Positions 9,568-17,825 of a stretch of DNA of 64,000 nucleotides are shown in pieces. Numbering within the stretch: the stretch's first letter is position 1; every line of letters starts with the position of its first letter. The stretch covers positions 186,001 to 250,000 of the forward strand of contig NZ_JMKU01000001.1 of NCBI RefSeq assembly GCF_000687165.1, written 5' to 3'. The DNA is from Paracidovorax oryzae ATCC 19882 (lineage in GTDB: Bacteria; Pseudomonadota; Gammaproteobacteria; Burkholderiales; Burkholderiaceae_C). Under the pieces are notes generated by a model. The model searched no databases. It saw nothing but the letters and a program-made list of their open reading frames with translations, and was not told where the DNA came from. Made by a program: the position numbers and the translations under genes.

Positions 9568-10557
9568 CTACAACAGTTCCACCGGCGCGGCCTGGAGCAC
9601 GTCGAGCTTCTTCGGTATCAGCTTGAGAGCGAAGAAGGTGTCCGCGATGGCCTGCTGCTCGGCCAGGATCTCGCGGGTCACGGCCCGCGTGCCGTAGCCA
9701 ACGCGGCCAACGAAAAGTTCGGTCACTGCGCGGTCCAGGCCCAGCACCTGGGACAGCTCCACGGCGGCTTCGGCCTTGTGGCCCGCGACCCATTGGTCGA
9801 TGCCGTCCACTTCCTCGATCGCGATGCGCAGCACGTCCGCATTGCGGGCAGCGAAGTCGCGTGAGGTGAAGTAGAAGGCCCGGTTGTTCACCACGCCCGT
9901 GGCGTCGGCCAGGATGCGGGCGTCCAGCGCCTTCTGGGCCGCCGCGAGGAACGGGTCCCAGATCACCCAGGCATCTACCGCGCCGCGCTCGAAAGCAGCG
10001 CGCGCATCCGGCGGGGCAAGGAAGACGGACTGCACGTCGCGGTACTGCAGGCCGTTCTTCTCCAGCAGTTTCGCCAGGAAGTAATGCACGTTGGAGCCCT
10101 TGTTGTAGGCCACGCGCTTGCCCTTCAGGTCGGCCACGCTGCGGATGGCAGAACCCTTGGGCACCACCACCGCCTCGAGCGCCGGCCGCGGCACCGTGGC
10201 GCCGGCATACACGAGCGGTGCGCCGGCGGCCTGGGCGAAGATCGGCGGGGCCTCGCCCACGTCGCCGAAATCGATGGAGCCGACGTTCAGTGCCTCCAGC
10301 TGCACCGGGCCGGCGTTGAATTCCGTCCAGGTCACCTTCACGCCGGCGGCCGCGAGGCGCTTCTCCAGGGTGCCGCGCGCCTTCAGCAGCGAAAGCCATC
10401 CCTTCTGGTGGCCGATCCGCAGGGTGCGCGCGGCGCCGGCAGACTGCGACCAGGCCGGCAGTGCGGCCAGGGCGGCAGCGCCCGCGCCGGCGGCCAGCCA
10501 GCGGCGGCGGGAGGTGGACGGCGCAGTGCGCGCGGGGGATTCGAACAGCGGGACCAT
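9568..10557 (-). CDS. ssuA: Aliphatic sulfonate-binding periplasmic protein
   Basis: 329 residues from the ATG at 10557 (MVPLFESPAR), chosen because GGAG stands about 9 bases upstream; a longer in-frame start adds only Pro/Arg-rich sequence. The twin arginine-like SRRRWLAAGAGAAALAAL followed by PAWSQS is an export signal. The mature part LRIGHQKGWLSLLKARGTLEKRL, GVKVTWTEFNAGPVQLEALNVGSIDFGDVGEAPPIFAQAAG and KGKRVAYNKGSNVHYFLAK is characteristic of SsuA-type binding proteins. It delivers sulfonates to SsuBC. The Arg-rich n-region hints at Tat export, though the motif is imperfect. Confidence 0.93.
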   Translation of the reverse strand: MVPLFESPARTAPSTSRRRWLAAGAGAAALAALPAWSQSAGAARTLRIGHQKGWLSLLKARGTLEKRLAAAGVKVTWTEFNAGPVQLEALNVGSIDFGDVGEAPPIFAQAAGAPLVYAGATVPRPALEAVVVPKGSAIRSVADLKGKRVAYNKGSNVHYFLAKLLEKNGLQYRDVQSVFLAPPDARAAFERGAVDAWVIWDPFLAAAQKALDARILADATGVVNNRAFYFTSRDFAARNADVLRIAIEEVDGIDQWVAGHKAEAAVELSQVLGLDRAVTELFVGRVGYGTRAVTREILAEQQAIADTFFALKLIPKKLDVLQAAPVELL

Positions 10558-10728
10558 GGGGAACTCCAATCTCTGCGGTATGTCGGGGCAGCGGGCAGGC
10601 AGCGCTCCGCCCGGGGCGGGGCACGGAGGCCTCGCCCTGCGGGCCGGCACGGCCAGCGGAAGGCAAACGGGGTGGAACAGATCGGTGCGCAGGCGGCCCC
10701 GCGCGTCAGCGGCCGCGGCGCGGACCGG

Positions 10729-11316
10729 TCAGACGCTACATCGCACCTGCTCGAAGGGGATCGGCGGGAAGCGCGCCGCCTGCACCGGCGGGCGCAGCGC
10801 CTCGGTCACCAGCAGGTCGAGCGCTTCGTCCAGCCGGCGGGAAATGTCGGGCGCCAGGGTATGGGCGCCCTCGGGCGTCAGGGTGACCTGGGCATCCGTG
10901 GCATACACGCCGGGCAGGATGTGCCGGGCCCCGAGCGACTGCAGCACGGGCCGCAGGGCGTAGTCGAGCGCCAGCATGTGGTGCGGGCTGCCGCCGGTGG
11001 CCAGCGGCAGCACCGCCTTGCCCTTGAGTGCCTCCTGCGGCAGCAGGTCGAGGAACACCTTCAGCACGCCGCTGTAGGCGGCCTTGTACACCGGCGTCGC
11101 CACGACCAGGGCCCGGGCGTCGGCCACCTGCTCCACCGCATGGGCGATGGACCGGTGGCCCGTGTCGGCCAACAGCAGCGCCTGCGGGGACAGGTCGCGG
11201 ATGTGCAGCCGGTGGATACCCGTGCCGCGCACCGACAGCCGCAGGGAGGTGGCATCGAGCAGCGCGGCGGAACGCGAACGCTCCGAAGGGCTTCCGGCGA
11301 TCAGGAGTACGGACAT
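10729..11316 (-). CDS. ssuE: NAD(P)H-dependent FMN reductase
   Basis: 195 residues of the flavodoxin-like NADPH:FMN reductase family. The FMN phosphate loop is GSPSERSRS near the N-terminus, and the flavin-contact segment is TPVYKAAYSGVLKVFLDLLP with ATGGSPHHML further on. It supplies FMNH2 to the monooxygenase SsuD. It is placed between the sulfate-binding protein and ssuA in the same direction, 55 bases after the first and 171 before the second. Cytoplasmic. Confidence 0.93.
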   Translation of the reverse strand: MSVLLIAGSPSERSRSAALLDATSLRLSVRGTGIHRLHIRDLSPQALLLADTGHRSIAHAVEQVADARALVVATPVYKAAYSGVLKVFLDLLPQEALKGKAVLPLATGGSPHHMLALDYALRPVLQSLGARHILPGVYATDAQVTLTPEGAHTLAPDISRRLDEALDLLVTEALRPPVQAARFPPIPFEQVRCSV

Positions 11317-11371
11317 GGGCGGGCCTTGCGGGGTGGTGGTCGGTCGTGGGCGGGACGCGGCGGCGTTACGG

Positions 11372-12394
11372 TCACTTCTTCGTGTAGATCTGGTCGAAGC
11401 TCGCGCCGTCGGCGAAGTGGTCCTTGTCGGCCTTGCCCCAGCCGCCGAACGCCTGGTCGATGGTGACCAGCGTGAGCTTGGGGAACTGCGCGTCGTATTT
11501 GGCCTTGGCCTTATCGCCGGTCGGGCGGTAGAAGTGCTTGCCGGCGATGTCCTGGGCTTCGTCCGAGTACAGGTACTTCAGGTACTCCTCGGCCACGGCG
11601 CGCGTGCCCTTCTTGTCCACGACCTTGTCCACCACGGCGACGCTCGGCTCGGCGAGGATGGAGAGCGAGGGGGCGACGATCTGGAACTTCTCGGCACCGA
11701 ACTCCTTCAGCGCCAGGAAGGCTTCGTTCTCCCAGGCCAGGAGCACGTCGCCCACGCCGCGCTGCACGAAGGTGATCGTGGAGCCGCGCGCGCCGGTATC
11801 GAGCACCGGTACGTTCTTGTAGAGCTTGCCGACGAATTCCTTCGCCTGCGCGTCGCCGCCGTACTTGCGCTTGGCGTACTCCCAGGCGGCCAGGTAGTTC
11901 CAGCGCGCACCGCCGGAGGTCTTGGGGTTGGGCGTGATCACCTGCACGCCCGGCTTGACGAGATCGTCCCAGTCCTTGATGCCTTTGGGGTTGCCCTTCT
12001 TCACGAGGAACACGATCGTGGAGGTGTACGGGGCGGAGTTGTGCGGCAGGCGCTTCTGCCAGTCCGGCTTGACCAGGCCGCCGTTCTTCACCAGCGCATC
12101 GATGTCGCCGCCCAGGGCCAGCGTGGCCACGTCGGCATCGATGCCGTCGATGATCGAGCGGGCCTGCTTGCCCGAGCCGCCATGGGACTGCTTCACCTGC
12201 ACGTCCTGCCCGGTCTTGCCCTTCCAGTACTTCGCGAACGCCTGGTTGTAATCCACATACAGCTCCCGCGTGGGGTCGTACGACACGTTGAGCAACTGCA
12301 CCGGCTGCTGGGCGATGGCCGGCACGGACAGCACGGCGAGCGAAGCCAGGGCGGCTGCGGCGGGAAACTTGATAAAGTGGCGGCGAAGGTTCAT
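11372..12394 (-). CDS. sbp: Sulfate (thiosulfate) ABC transporter periplasmic binding protein
   Basis: 340 residues from the ATG at 12394 ([10 protein letters not shown]) with a signal peptide ending near SVPAIAQQ. The mature protein starts [26 protein letters not shown], the classical Sbp/CysP start. The ligand-site stretch [13 protein letters not shown] follows, then [26 protein letters not shown] and [24 protein letters not shown]. It binds sulfate in the periplasm. No sulfate permease genes (cysTWA) are next to it. Instead it heads the sulfonate operon, suggesting shared regulation by the CysB-like protein. Confidence 0.93.
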   Translation of the reverse strand: MNLRRHFIKFPAAAALASLAVLSVPAIAQQPVQLLNVSYDPTRELYVDYNQAFAKYWKGKTGQDVQVKQSHGGSGKQARSIIDGIDADVATLALGGDIDALVKNGGLVKPDWQKRLPHNSAPYTSTIVFLVKKGNPKGIKDWDDLVKPGVQVITPNPKTSGGARWNYLAAWEYAKRKYGGDAQAKEFVGKLYKNVPVLDTGARGSTITFVQRGVGDVLLAWENEAFLALKEFGAEKFQIVAPSLSILAEPSVAVVDKVVDKKGTRAVAEEYLKYLYSDEAQDIAGKHFYRPTGDKAKAKYDAQFPKLTLVTIDQAFGGWGKADKDHFADGASFDQIYTKK

Positions 12395-12484
12395 GAGGGG
12401 CTTTCCTGGGAGATCCGTGGACGGTGCGGTAGAGCACGGCACCGATGCAGCGCATTCTGGAAGCCCCTCCTCAAAACTGAAACT

Positions 12485-12498
12485 ACTGAAATTTCAGT
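12485..12498. promoter_or_regulatory. Perfect 14-bp palindrome between sbp and yggX (candidate operator)
   Basis: ACTGAAATTTCAGT is a perfect inverted repeat in an AT-rich patch of this GC-rich genome, and it lies 91 bases upstream of the sbp start. A second AACTGAAA half-site occurs just to its left at about 12475-12482. The position fits an operator or activator site for the sbp/ssu operon. A CysB-type LysR regulator is the obvious candidate but CysB sites are poorly conserved, so this is a guess. Confidence 0.45.
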
Positions 12499-12602
12499 TC
12501 TAAATTCCAGAAATATCTGTAGAACCTTTGCAAGCGGGAGCGCACGGCGCCCTTTTCCTGCTTGTGTCCTCTCTCCAATACCGCCAGAACAAGGAAATCC
12601 AC

Positions 12603-12875
12603 ATGCCCCGTACCGTCCAGTGCATCAAGCTCGGCAAGGAAGCCGAAGGACTCGACTTCCCTCCCTACCCGGGCGACCTGGGCAAGCGCATCTTCGAGAA
12701 CGTGAGCAAGGAAGCCTGGGCCGGCTGGCTCAAGCACCAGACCATGCTCGTGAACGAAAACCGCCTGAACCTCGCCGATGCGCGCGCGCGACAGTACCTC
12801 GCGCGCCAGATGGAGCAGCATTTCTTCGGCGGCGGCGCGGATGCCGCTGCGGGCTACGTACCGCCCAGCGCCTGA
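12603..12875 (+). CDS. yggX: Iron-sulfur-protecting protein YggX family (oxidative damage protection)
   Basis: 90 residues from the ATG at 12603 ([36 protein letters not shown], abbreviated here by its key parts [17 protein letters not shown] and PGDLGKRI). The conserved Cys at position 7, the [22 protein letters not shown] segment and the MEQHFFG end are family hallmarks. YggX-type proteins protect labile Fe-S clusters and help iron trafficking under superoxide stress. An intrinsic terminator lies 28 bases after the stop. It is divergent from the sbp/ssu operon. The longer in-frame start 75 bases upstream adds no conserved residues. Confidence 0.95.
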   Translation: MPRTVQCIKLGKEAEGLDFPPYPGDLGKRIFENVSKEAWAGWLKHQTMLVNENRLNLADARARQYLARQMEQHFFGGGADAAAGYVPPSA

Positions 12876-12903
12876 CGGCCACCCGCTGGCTCCGTTTTTC
12901 GCA

Positions 12904-12931
12904 AGCCCGGCTCTGCCGGGCTTTCCTTTTT
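12904..12931 (+). terminator. Intrinsic terminator after yggX
   Basis: A perfect 8-bp stem AGCCCGGC/GCCGGGCT with a 3-base loop is followed by TTCCTTTTT. It directly follows yggX and separates it from mnmC. Confidence 0.85.
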
Positions 12932-13004
12932 CCGCCTCCGTTTCCCGCCGTGCGGCTGACACGGCGCAAGCTTCCGCGCCCCGCGGCGCCGCGACAATCG
13001 CCGC

Positions 13005-14912
13005 ATGTCCGAACCCATCGACTGGCTCCCCGACGGCACTCCGTTCAACCCGCGCTTCGGCGACCGCTACCACAGCGAAACCGGACTCGCGCAGGCGCGC
13101 GAAGTCTTCCTGCACGGCTGCGGGCTGCCGCAGGCCTGGGCCGGCCAGGCGATGTGGCGGGTGCTGGAGACCGGCTTCGGCTTCGGCCTGAATTTCATTA
13201 CCACCTGGGCGGCATGGCGGGCCGACCCCGCACGGCCGCGGCTGCTGCATTTCGTGTCCTGCGAAGCGTTTCCCGTTTCCGCGGACGACCTGCTGCGCTC
13301 CATGCAGGGACATGCCGAGCTGGAACCGCTGGCCCGCGCCCTGCATGCGCAGTACTGGGGCCTGCTGCCCGGCGTGCACCGGCTCGCCTTCGAGGGCGGG
13401 CAGGTGCTGCTCACGCTCTACATCGGCGATGCGCAGGCCATGCTGCGCCAGCAGCAGCCGGTGGCCGACGCGGTGTACCTCGACGGCTTCAGCCCGCAGG
13501 TGAACCCGGAGTTGTGGGACCTGCATACCCTCAAGGCCGTGGCGCGCTGCTGCCGCCGCGGCACGCGGCTGGCCACCTGGAGCGTGGCCGGCGCAGTGCG
13601 CGAAGCACTCGCGCAGTGCGGCTTCCGCGTGCAGAAAGTGCCCGGCCTGCCCCCGAAGCGCGCCAACCTGCAGGGGGTGTTCGATCCGGCCTGGGAGCCG
13701 CGCCCCGTGCAGCCGGATCTGCCCGACGTTCGCGTGGTGGGCGGACCATCAAGCGCGCTGGTCATCGGCGGCGGGCTGTCGGGCGCCGCGGTGGCTGCGA
13801 GCCTCGCACGGCGCGGCTGGCAAGTACGGGTGCTGGACCAGGGCGCGGAGCCGGCGGCCGGCGCCTCGGGCCTGCCGGCCGGCGTGTTCGCGCCGCATGT
13901 GTCGCCCGACGACAGCCTGCTGTCCCGCCTGTCGCGCTGCGGCGTGCGGGCCACGCTGCAGGCCCTGGAGGCATCAGGCCTGGCGGAGGGCGAGGACTGG
14001 AGCGCCTGCGGCGTGCTGGAGCACGAGGTGGATGGCAAGAACCGCCTGCCGCCTGCCTGGACCGGGGATGCCGCCGTGGGCGCCGGATGGAGCCGCCCCG
14101 CCGAAGGCCCGGCGCTGGAGGCCGCAGGACTGCCCGGTGCCACTGTCGCCTATTGGCATGCGCGTGGCGGGTGGCTGCGGCCGGCCCGGCTGGTGCGCGC
14201 GCTGCTGGCGCACCCTGCCATCCACTGGCAGGGCCGCAGTGCCGTGGCGCGGCTGGAACCTGTGGCCGCTCCCGGTGGGGCCACGCACTGGCAGGCATAT
14301 GGCAGCGACGGCACGGTGCTCGCCGAAGCGCCCCACGTGGTGGTGGCCGCCGGCTACGGCAGCCGCCCGTGGCTGCCCGCCCGCTACCCGATCCATCCGC
14401 TGCGTGGCCAGGTGAGCTGGGGCACGCGGGTGGACAGCCCGGCAGCCGCCTGGCCGCCCTTCCCCGTCAACGGCCACGGCAACCTCGTGCCGCATGCGGG
14501 CATGGCGGGGCAAGCCATCTGGGTGATGGGTTCGACCTTCGAGCGCGGCCAGACGGAACTGCCCCCCGCGCCAGAGGACCAGGCGCACGCCCATGCGGCC
14601 AACGCCGCGAAGCTGGAGCAGTTGCTGCCGGCGCTGGCGCAGGGACTCGCACCCGCCATCGCCGGCCCGGGCGCCGCGCCCGGCCACTGGGCGGCCGTGC
14701 GCTGCACCGCGCCCGACCGGCTGCCGTTCGTGGGCCCGGTGGATGCCGCTCGCCAACCAGGGCTCTGGGTCTGCGCCGCGATGGGCGCGCGCGGCCTCAC
14801 GCTGTCGCAGCTGTGCGGGGAGCTGCTGGCCGCCCGCATGATGGGCGAGCCGCTGCCCGTGGAGGCGCGCCTCGCACGGGCGGTGTCCACGGAGCGGCTG
14901 CCCGGAGACTGA
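13005..14912 (+). CDS. mnmC: Bifunctional tRNA mnm5s2U34 biosynthesis protein MnmC
   Basis: 635 residues, the normal two-domain length. Residues ~1-240 form the SAM-dependent methyltransferase (MnmC2), with LETGFGFGLNF as the SAM loop and VYLDGFSPQVNPELW as the catalytic-site segment. From ~248 on lies the FAD-dependent oxidoreductase (MnmC1): ALVIGGGLSGAAVAASLARRG is the dinucleotide-binding site, and HPLRGQVSW plus CTAPDRLPFVGP near the C-terminus are typical. It removes the carboxymethyl group of cmnm5s2U34 and then methylates nm5s2U34 in tRNA wobble positions. A single gene after the yggX terminator; the ATG at 13005 is the first plausible start. Confidence 0.95.
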   Translation: MSEPIDWLPDGTPFNPRFGDRYHSETGLAQAREVFLHGCGLPQAWAGQAMWRVLETGFGFGLNFITTWAAWRADPARPRLLHFVSCEAFPVSADDLLRSMQGHAELEPLARALHAQYWGLLPGVHRLAFEGGQVLLTLYIGDAQAMLRQQQPVADAVYLDGFSPQVNPELWDLHTLKAVARCCRRGTRLATWSVAGAVREALAQCGFRVQKVPGLPPKRANLQGVFDPAWEPRPVQPDLPDVRVVGGPSSALVIGGGLSGAAVAASLARRGWQVRVLDQGAEPAAGASGLPAGVFAPHVSPDDSLLSRLSRCGVRATLQALEASGLAEGEDWSACGVLEHEVDGKNRLPPAWTGDAAVGAGWSRPAEGPALEAAGLPGATVAYWHARGGWLRPARLVRALLAHPAIHWQGRSAVARLEPVAAPGGATHWQAYGSDGTVLAEAPHVVVAAGYGSRPWLPARYPIHPLRGQVSWGTRVDSPAAAWPPFPVNGHGNLVPHAGMAGQAIWVMGSTFERGQTELPPAPEDQAHAHAANAAKLEQLLPALAQGLAPAIAGPGAAPGHWAAVRCTAPDRLPFVGPVDAARQPGLWVCAAMGARGLTLSQLCGELLAARMMGEPLPVEARLARAVSTERLPGD

Positions 14913-14940
14913 ACATCCGCGAACCCGCCAGGGGCCCTGT

Positions 14941-15501
14941 ATGCACCATGTCCAGCGTATCCGTCCCTATCTCCGGGAGACCAGCGAAGTGCAATGGAGC
15001 CAGTGTGAAATCCCCTCGCCGCGGCTGCTGCTCAAGCCGTTCTCGCCCGCGGATGCCAATGAGGCATTCACGTGCATCACCCCGACGCTGACGCGCTACA
15101 TGTCGTTCGACCCGCCCCCTTCGGCTCCGGCGTTCGAAGCCATCTGGCGCCGATGGCTGGATGACATCGCGGCAGGACGGGATTTCGTCTTCGCGATACG
15201 GAGCCGCTCCACACGGGCCTTCATCGGGCTGTGCGGCCTGCACCGCACCTTCGAGGCGGAACCTGAACTGGGCATCTGGGTGCGGGAGAGCGAGCACGGC
15301 CATGCCTATGGCCGCGAGGCCGTGGGGGTCGTCTTCGACTGGGGTGCGAAGCATTTCGCCCCCGCCGCCTTCACCTACCCCGTCGCGCAGGCCAATACGC
15401 CCAGCCGCCGCATCGCCGAATCGCTCGGCGGTGTCGCCGTTGCCCACCGGCCGGGAACGAAGTACGACACCGTGGTTTACCGGATTCCGGCCAGCCGCTG
15501 A
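14941..15501 (+). CDS. GNAT-family N-acetyltransferase (RimJ/RimL type)
   Basis: 186 residues. A GNAT fold of the RimJ/RimL subgroup is visible: SPRLLLKPFSPADANEAF at the first strand, FVFAIRSRSTRAFIGLCGLHR, ELGIWVRESEHGHAYGREAVGVV (the acetyl-CoA pyrophosphate loop region, here G-H-A-Y-G-R-E-A) and TYPVAQANTPSRRIAESLGGV near the end. Members acetylate N-termini of proteins or small amines; the substrate here is unknown. It starts 28 bases after mnmC. An internal Met start (~14951) cannot be excluded. Confidence 0.82.
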   Translation: MHHVQRIRPYLRETSEVQWSQCEIPSPRLLLKPFSPADANEAFTCITPTLTRYMSFDPPPSAPAFEAIWRRWLDDIAAGRDFVFAIRSRSTRAFIGLCGLHRTFEAEPELGIWVRESEHGHAYGREAVGVVFDWGAKHFAPAAFTYPVAQANTPSRRIAESLGGVAVAHRPGTKYDTVVYRIPASR

Positions 15502-15538
15502 CCCGGGTGGCGCAGGGCAGGCGGTACCTCCTTGCGGC

Positions 15539-16783
15539 TCAAGGGGTGTGCGGACCGGCTTTCGCCTTCCTCGCAGGAATCCACACGCCGAGCATCGCCG
15601 CCGCCGCGAGCGAGAGCAGTCCGGTCACAGCGATGCCACCGGCCAGCGAGGCGGTGGCCACCAGCGCCGACAGCAGCGCCGGCCCGCAGGAGCCGCCCAG
15701 GTCCGACAGGAAGCGCCACACGGCCAGGAAGTACTGTCTGCCGTGGCGCGGCGCGAAGTCCGCCCCCAGCGTCATGATCAGGCCCGAGCCGATGCCGTTG
15801 CCGAAACCGATCGCCGTCGCGGCGATCAGCAGCGTCGCGAAGCCGCCGGTGAACGGCATCGCCAGCAGCGCCAGCCCGATGATCGCCATCGACGGCACGG
15901 CCACCCAGCGGCGGCCCTTGAGGTCCATCACCCGCCCGGCCGGATAGAACAGCAGCATCTCGATGCCCCCGGCGATGCCGTAGATCACCGAAGTGACCGC
16001 AGGCGCCAGCAGCAGGTGGTCCGCCCACAGCGGGATCACCGCCTGGCGGGAGGCGCGCACCGCGCTCACCAGCGCGACCCCGAGCCCCAGGGTCAGGAAC
16101 ACCCGGCGATGGTCCGCCAGGATGGACCCCAGTCCCACCGGTGCCGGGGCCGGCGCGCCCGCGGGATGCGGCGGGGCGACGAGGTCCGGCAGGCGGGCCC
16201 CGACGGCCGCCGCCGCGAGCACGCCCGCGATGCCGACGGCGAAGGCGGCCTTCAGCCCGAAGGCATGCACGGCTGCCGCGGAAAGGAACGGCCCGATGAA
16301 CATGCCGATGCGCATGACGCCACCCAGCGTGGACAGGGCCCGGGCGCGGTAGGCGGCCGGCACGGCCTCGGTCAGGTAGCTCTGGCGGGCCAGGTTGTAG
16401 ATGGCCTGGGACATGCCCACCATGCAGCAGCCGATCGCCAGCGGCACGACGCCCGGCAGCAGCACGGCCAGCGCCATGCCGATCGCGCTCCACAGGCCCG
16501 CGGCGACGATCGCCCAGCGTTCGCCCCAACGTATCGTGATGTACGACGCGGGGATATTGTTCAGCAGCGAGCCCAGCCCGATCAGCGTGACCACGAAGGC
16601 CGCCATCGAGACCGATGCGCCCAGTTCCCGTGCCAGCAGCGGCACGATCGGCAGGATGGCCCCCTCGCCCACCCCGAACAGCAGCGACGGCCCGAAGGCC
16701 GGCAGCGCGATGCGGCGCCAGGAAAAAGCATCGGCGCCGGAGCTGGCGGCAGGAGGAAAAGCGGGGGGAGTGGTGTCGTTCAT
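15539..16783 (-). CDS. Major facilitator superfamily transporter
   Basis: 414 residues from the ATG at 16783 (MNDTTPPAF). About 12 hydrophobic segments, with the drug-exporter-like loop 2-3 motif weakly represented (LLNNIPASYITIRWGERWAI) and RVMDLKGRRWVAV at the equivalent position of the second half. Likely an efflux permease of the MFS sugar/drug type. It is convergent with the GNAT gene and divergent from the TauE/SafE gene 210 bases away. No substrate can be assigned; the neighbouring sulfur genes offer no firm hint. Confidence 0.8.
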   Translation of the reverse strand: MNDTTPPAFPPAASSGADAFSWRRIALPAFGPSLLFGVGEGAILPIVPLLARELGASVSMAAFVVTLIGLGSLLNNIPASYITIRWGERWAIVAAGLWSAIGMALAVLLPGVVPLAIGCCMVGMSQAIYNLARQSYLTEAVPAAYRARALSTLGGVMRIGMFIGPFLSAAAVHAFGLKAAFAVGIAGVLAAAAVGARLPDLVAPPHPAGAPAPAPVGLGSILADHRRVFLTLGLGVALVSAVRASRQAVIPLWADHLLLAPAVTSVIYGIAGGIEMLLFYPAGRVMDLKGRRWVAVPSMAIIGLALLAMPFTGGFATLLIAATAIGFGNGIGSGLIMTLGADFAPRHGRQYFLAVWRFLSDLGGSCGPALLSALVATASLAGGIAVTGLLSLAAAAMLGVWIPARKAKAGPHTP

Positions 16784-16925
16784 GGGAGAGGCGCTGCGGC
16801 AGGCGGCAAGGGCGGCGAACGCCCGGCGCCAACGATACGCCAAGCCCGCATGCCGCGCCGGCCAGGATCGTGGAAAGGCGGTCCGCACCAGGAGTCGGGG
16901 AACGCACGCCCATCACCAATATACA

Positions 16926-16937
16926 TATATCGATATA
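16926..16937. promoter_or_regulatory. AT-rich 12-bp palindrome upstream of the sulfur-anion exporter
   Basis: TATATCGATATA is a perfect palindrome inside a 20-base AT-rich run, which is rare in this genome. It lies 57 bases before the start of the TauE/SafE gene that heads the cys operon, and about 140 bases from the MFS start. It is a plausible operator or activator site for the cys operon, the MFS gene or both. Confidence 0.4.
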
Positions 16938-16993
16938 CCTGCAGGAGCAAACAATAGTTTGAAACCATAAGGCGAGCCCCTACAGTCACGCCC

Positions 16994-17797
16994 ATGCATG
17001 ACCTGGCGTTCGTTTTCGCGGGATTCGCGGTGGGCCTGATCGTCGGCCTCACCGGGGTCGGTGGCGGCTCCCTGATGACGCCCGTGCTGATCTTCTTCTT
17101 CGGCGTCAAGCCCCACCTGGCCATCGGCACGGACCTGCTGTTCGCCGCCTTCACCAAGATGGGCGGCACGGTGAGCCTGGCCCGCCAGCGCCTCGTGCCC
17201 TGGCGCGTGGTGGCCCTGCTGTGCGCGGGCAGCATCCCCTCGGCGCTCCTGGCGCTCTGGGCGCTGCGCACCATCGGCCCGGCCAGCGCCACCGCCCAGC
17301 ACCTGATGACCACCACCCTGGGCGGCGCCCTGCTGCTCACGGCCGCCGCCACGCTGTACAAGGCCTTCGTCTTCTCCCCGGCCCGCCAGGCCGCCGAACG
17401 CGCCGCCCGCCAGAGCGAAGGCGCGCAGGCCGACCGCCCCCGCCACTGGAGCCTGCCCGTGCTGCTGGGCGCGCTGATCGGCACGCTGGTCACCTTCACG
17501 TCCGTGGGTGCCGGTGCGATCGGGGTCACCGTGCTGCTGATGGTGTTTCCCCTGCTGCCGCTGCCGCGCGTGATCGCCGCGGACATCGCCTATGCCGTGC
17601 CGCTGACGCTGGTGGCGGGCCTCGGCCATGCCAGCCTCGGCTCCGTGGACTGGCCGCTTCTCGCACAATTGCTGGCCGGCTCGCTGCCGGGCATCTGGCT
17701 GGGCTCGCGGCTCGTCTCCCGCGCGCCGGAGCGGTTCATCCGCTCGGCCCTTTCCGTGCTGCTCGCCTGGGCGGGCGCCAAACTGGTTCTGATCTGA
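16994..17797 (+). CDS. TauE/SafE-family sulfite (anion) exporter
   Basis: 267 residues with seven to eight hydrophobic segments. The two-fold repeated TauE/SafE pattern is clear: GLIVGLTGVGGGSLMTPVLIFFFGVKPHLAIGTDLL in the first half and FTSVGAGAIGVTVLLMVFPLLP-RVIAADIAYAVPLT in the second. These proteins export sulfite, sulfoacetate or related organosulfonates across the inner membrane. As first gene before cysI (28 bases on), it probably vents excess sulfite from sulfonate or sulfate metabolism. Confidence 0.9.
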   Translation: MHDLAFVFAGFAVGLIVGLTGVGGGSLMTPVLIFFFGVKPHLAIGTDLLFAAFTKMGGTVSLARQRLVPWRVVALLCAGSIPSALLALWALRTIGPASATAQHLMTTTLGGALLLTAAATLYKAFVFSPARQAAERAARQSEGAQADRPRHWSLPVLLGALIGTLVTFTSVGAGAIGVTVLLMVFPLLPLPRVIAADIAYAVPLTLVAGLGHASLGSVDWPLLAQLLAGSLPGIWLGSRLVSRAPERFIRSALSVLLAWAGAKLVLI

Positions 17798-17825
17798 GCG
17801 TGCCTGCGAGGCGCGCAACCCCACC

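Noticed and set aside
11084-15091. 1335-codon plus-strand frame across ssuE, sbp, yggX and mnmC
   Set aside because: Crosses four well-supported genes in the wrong frame or strand, and the residues are Arg/Ala-rich noise.
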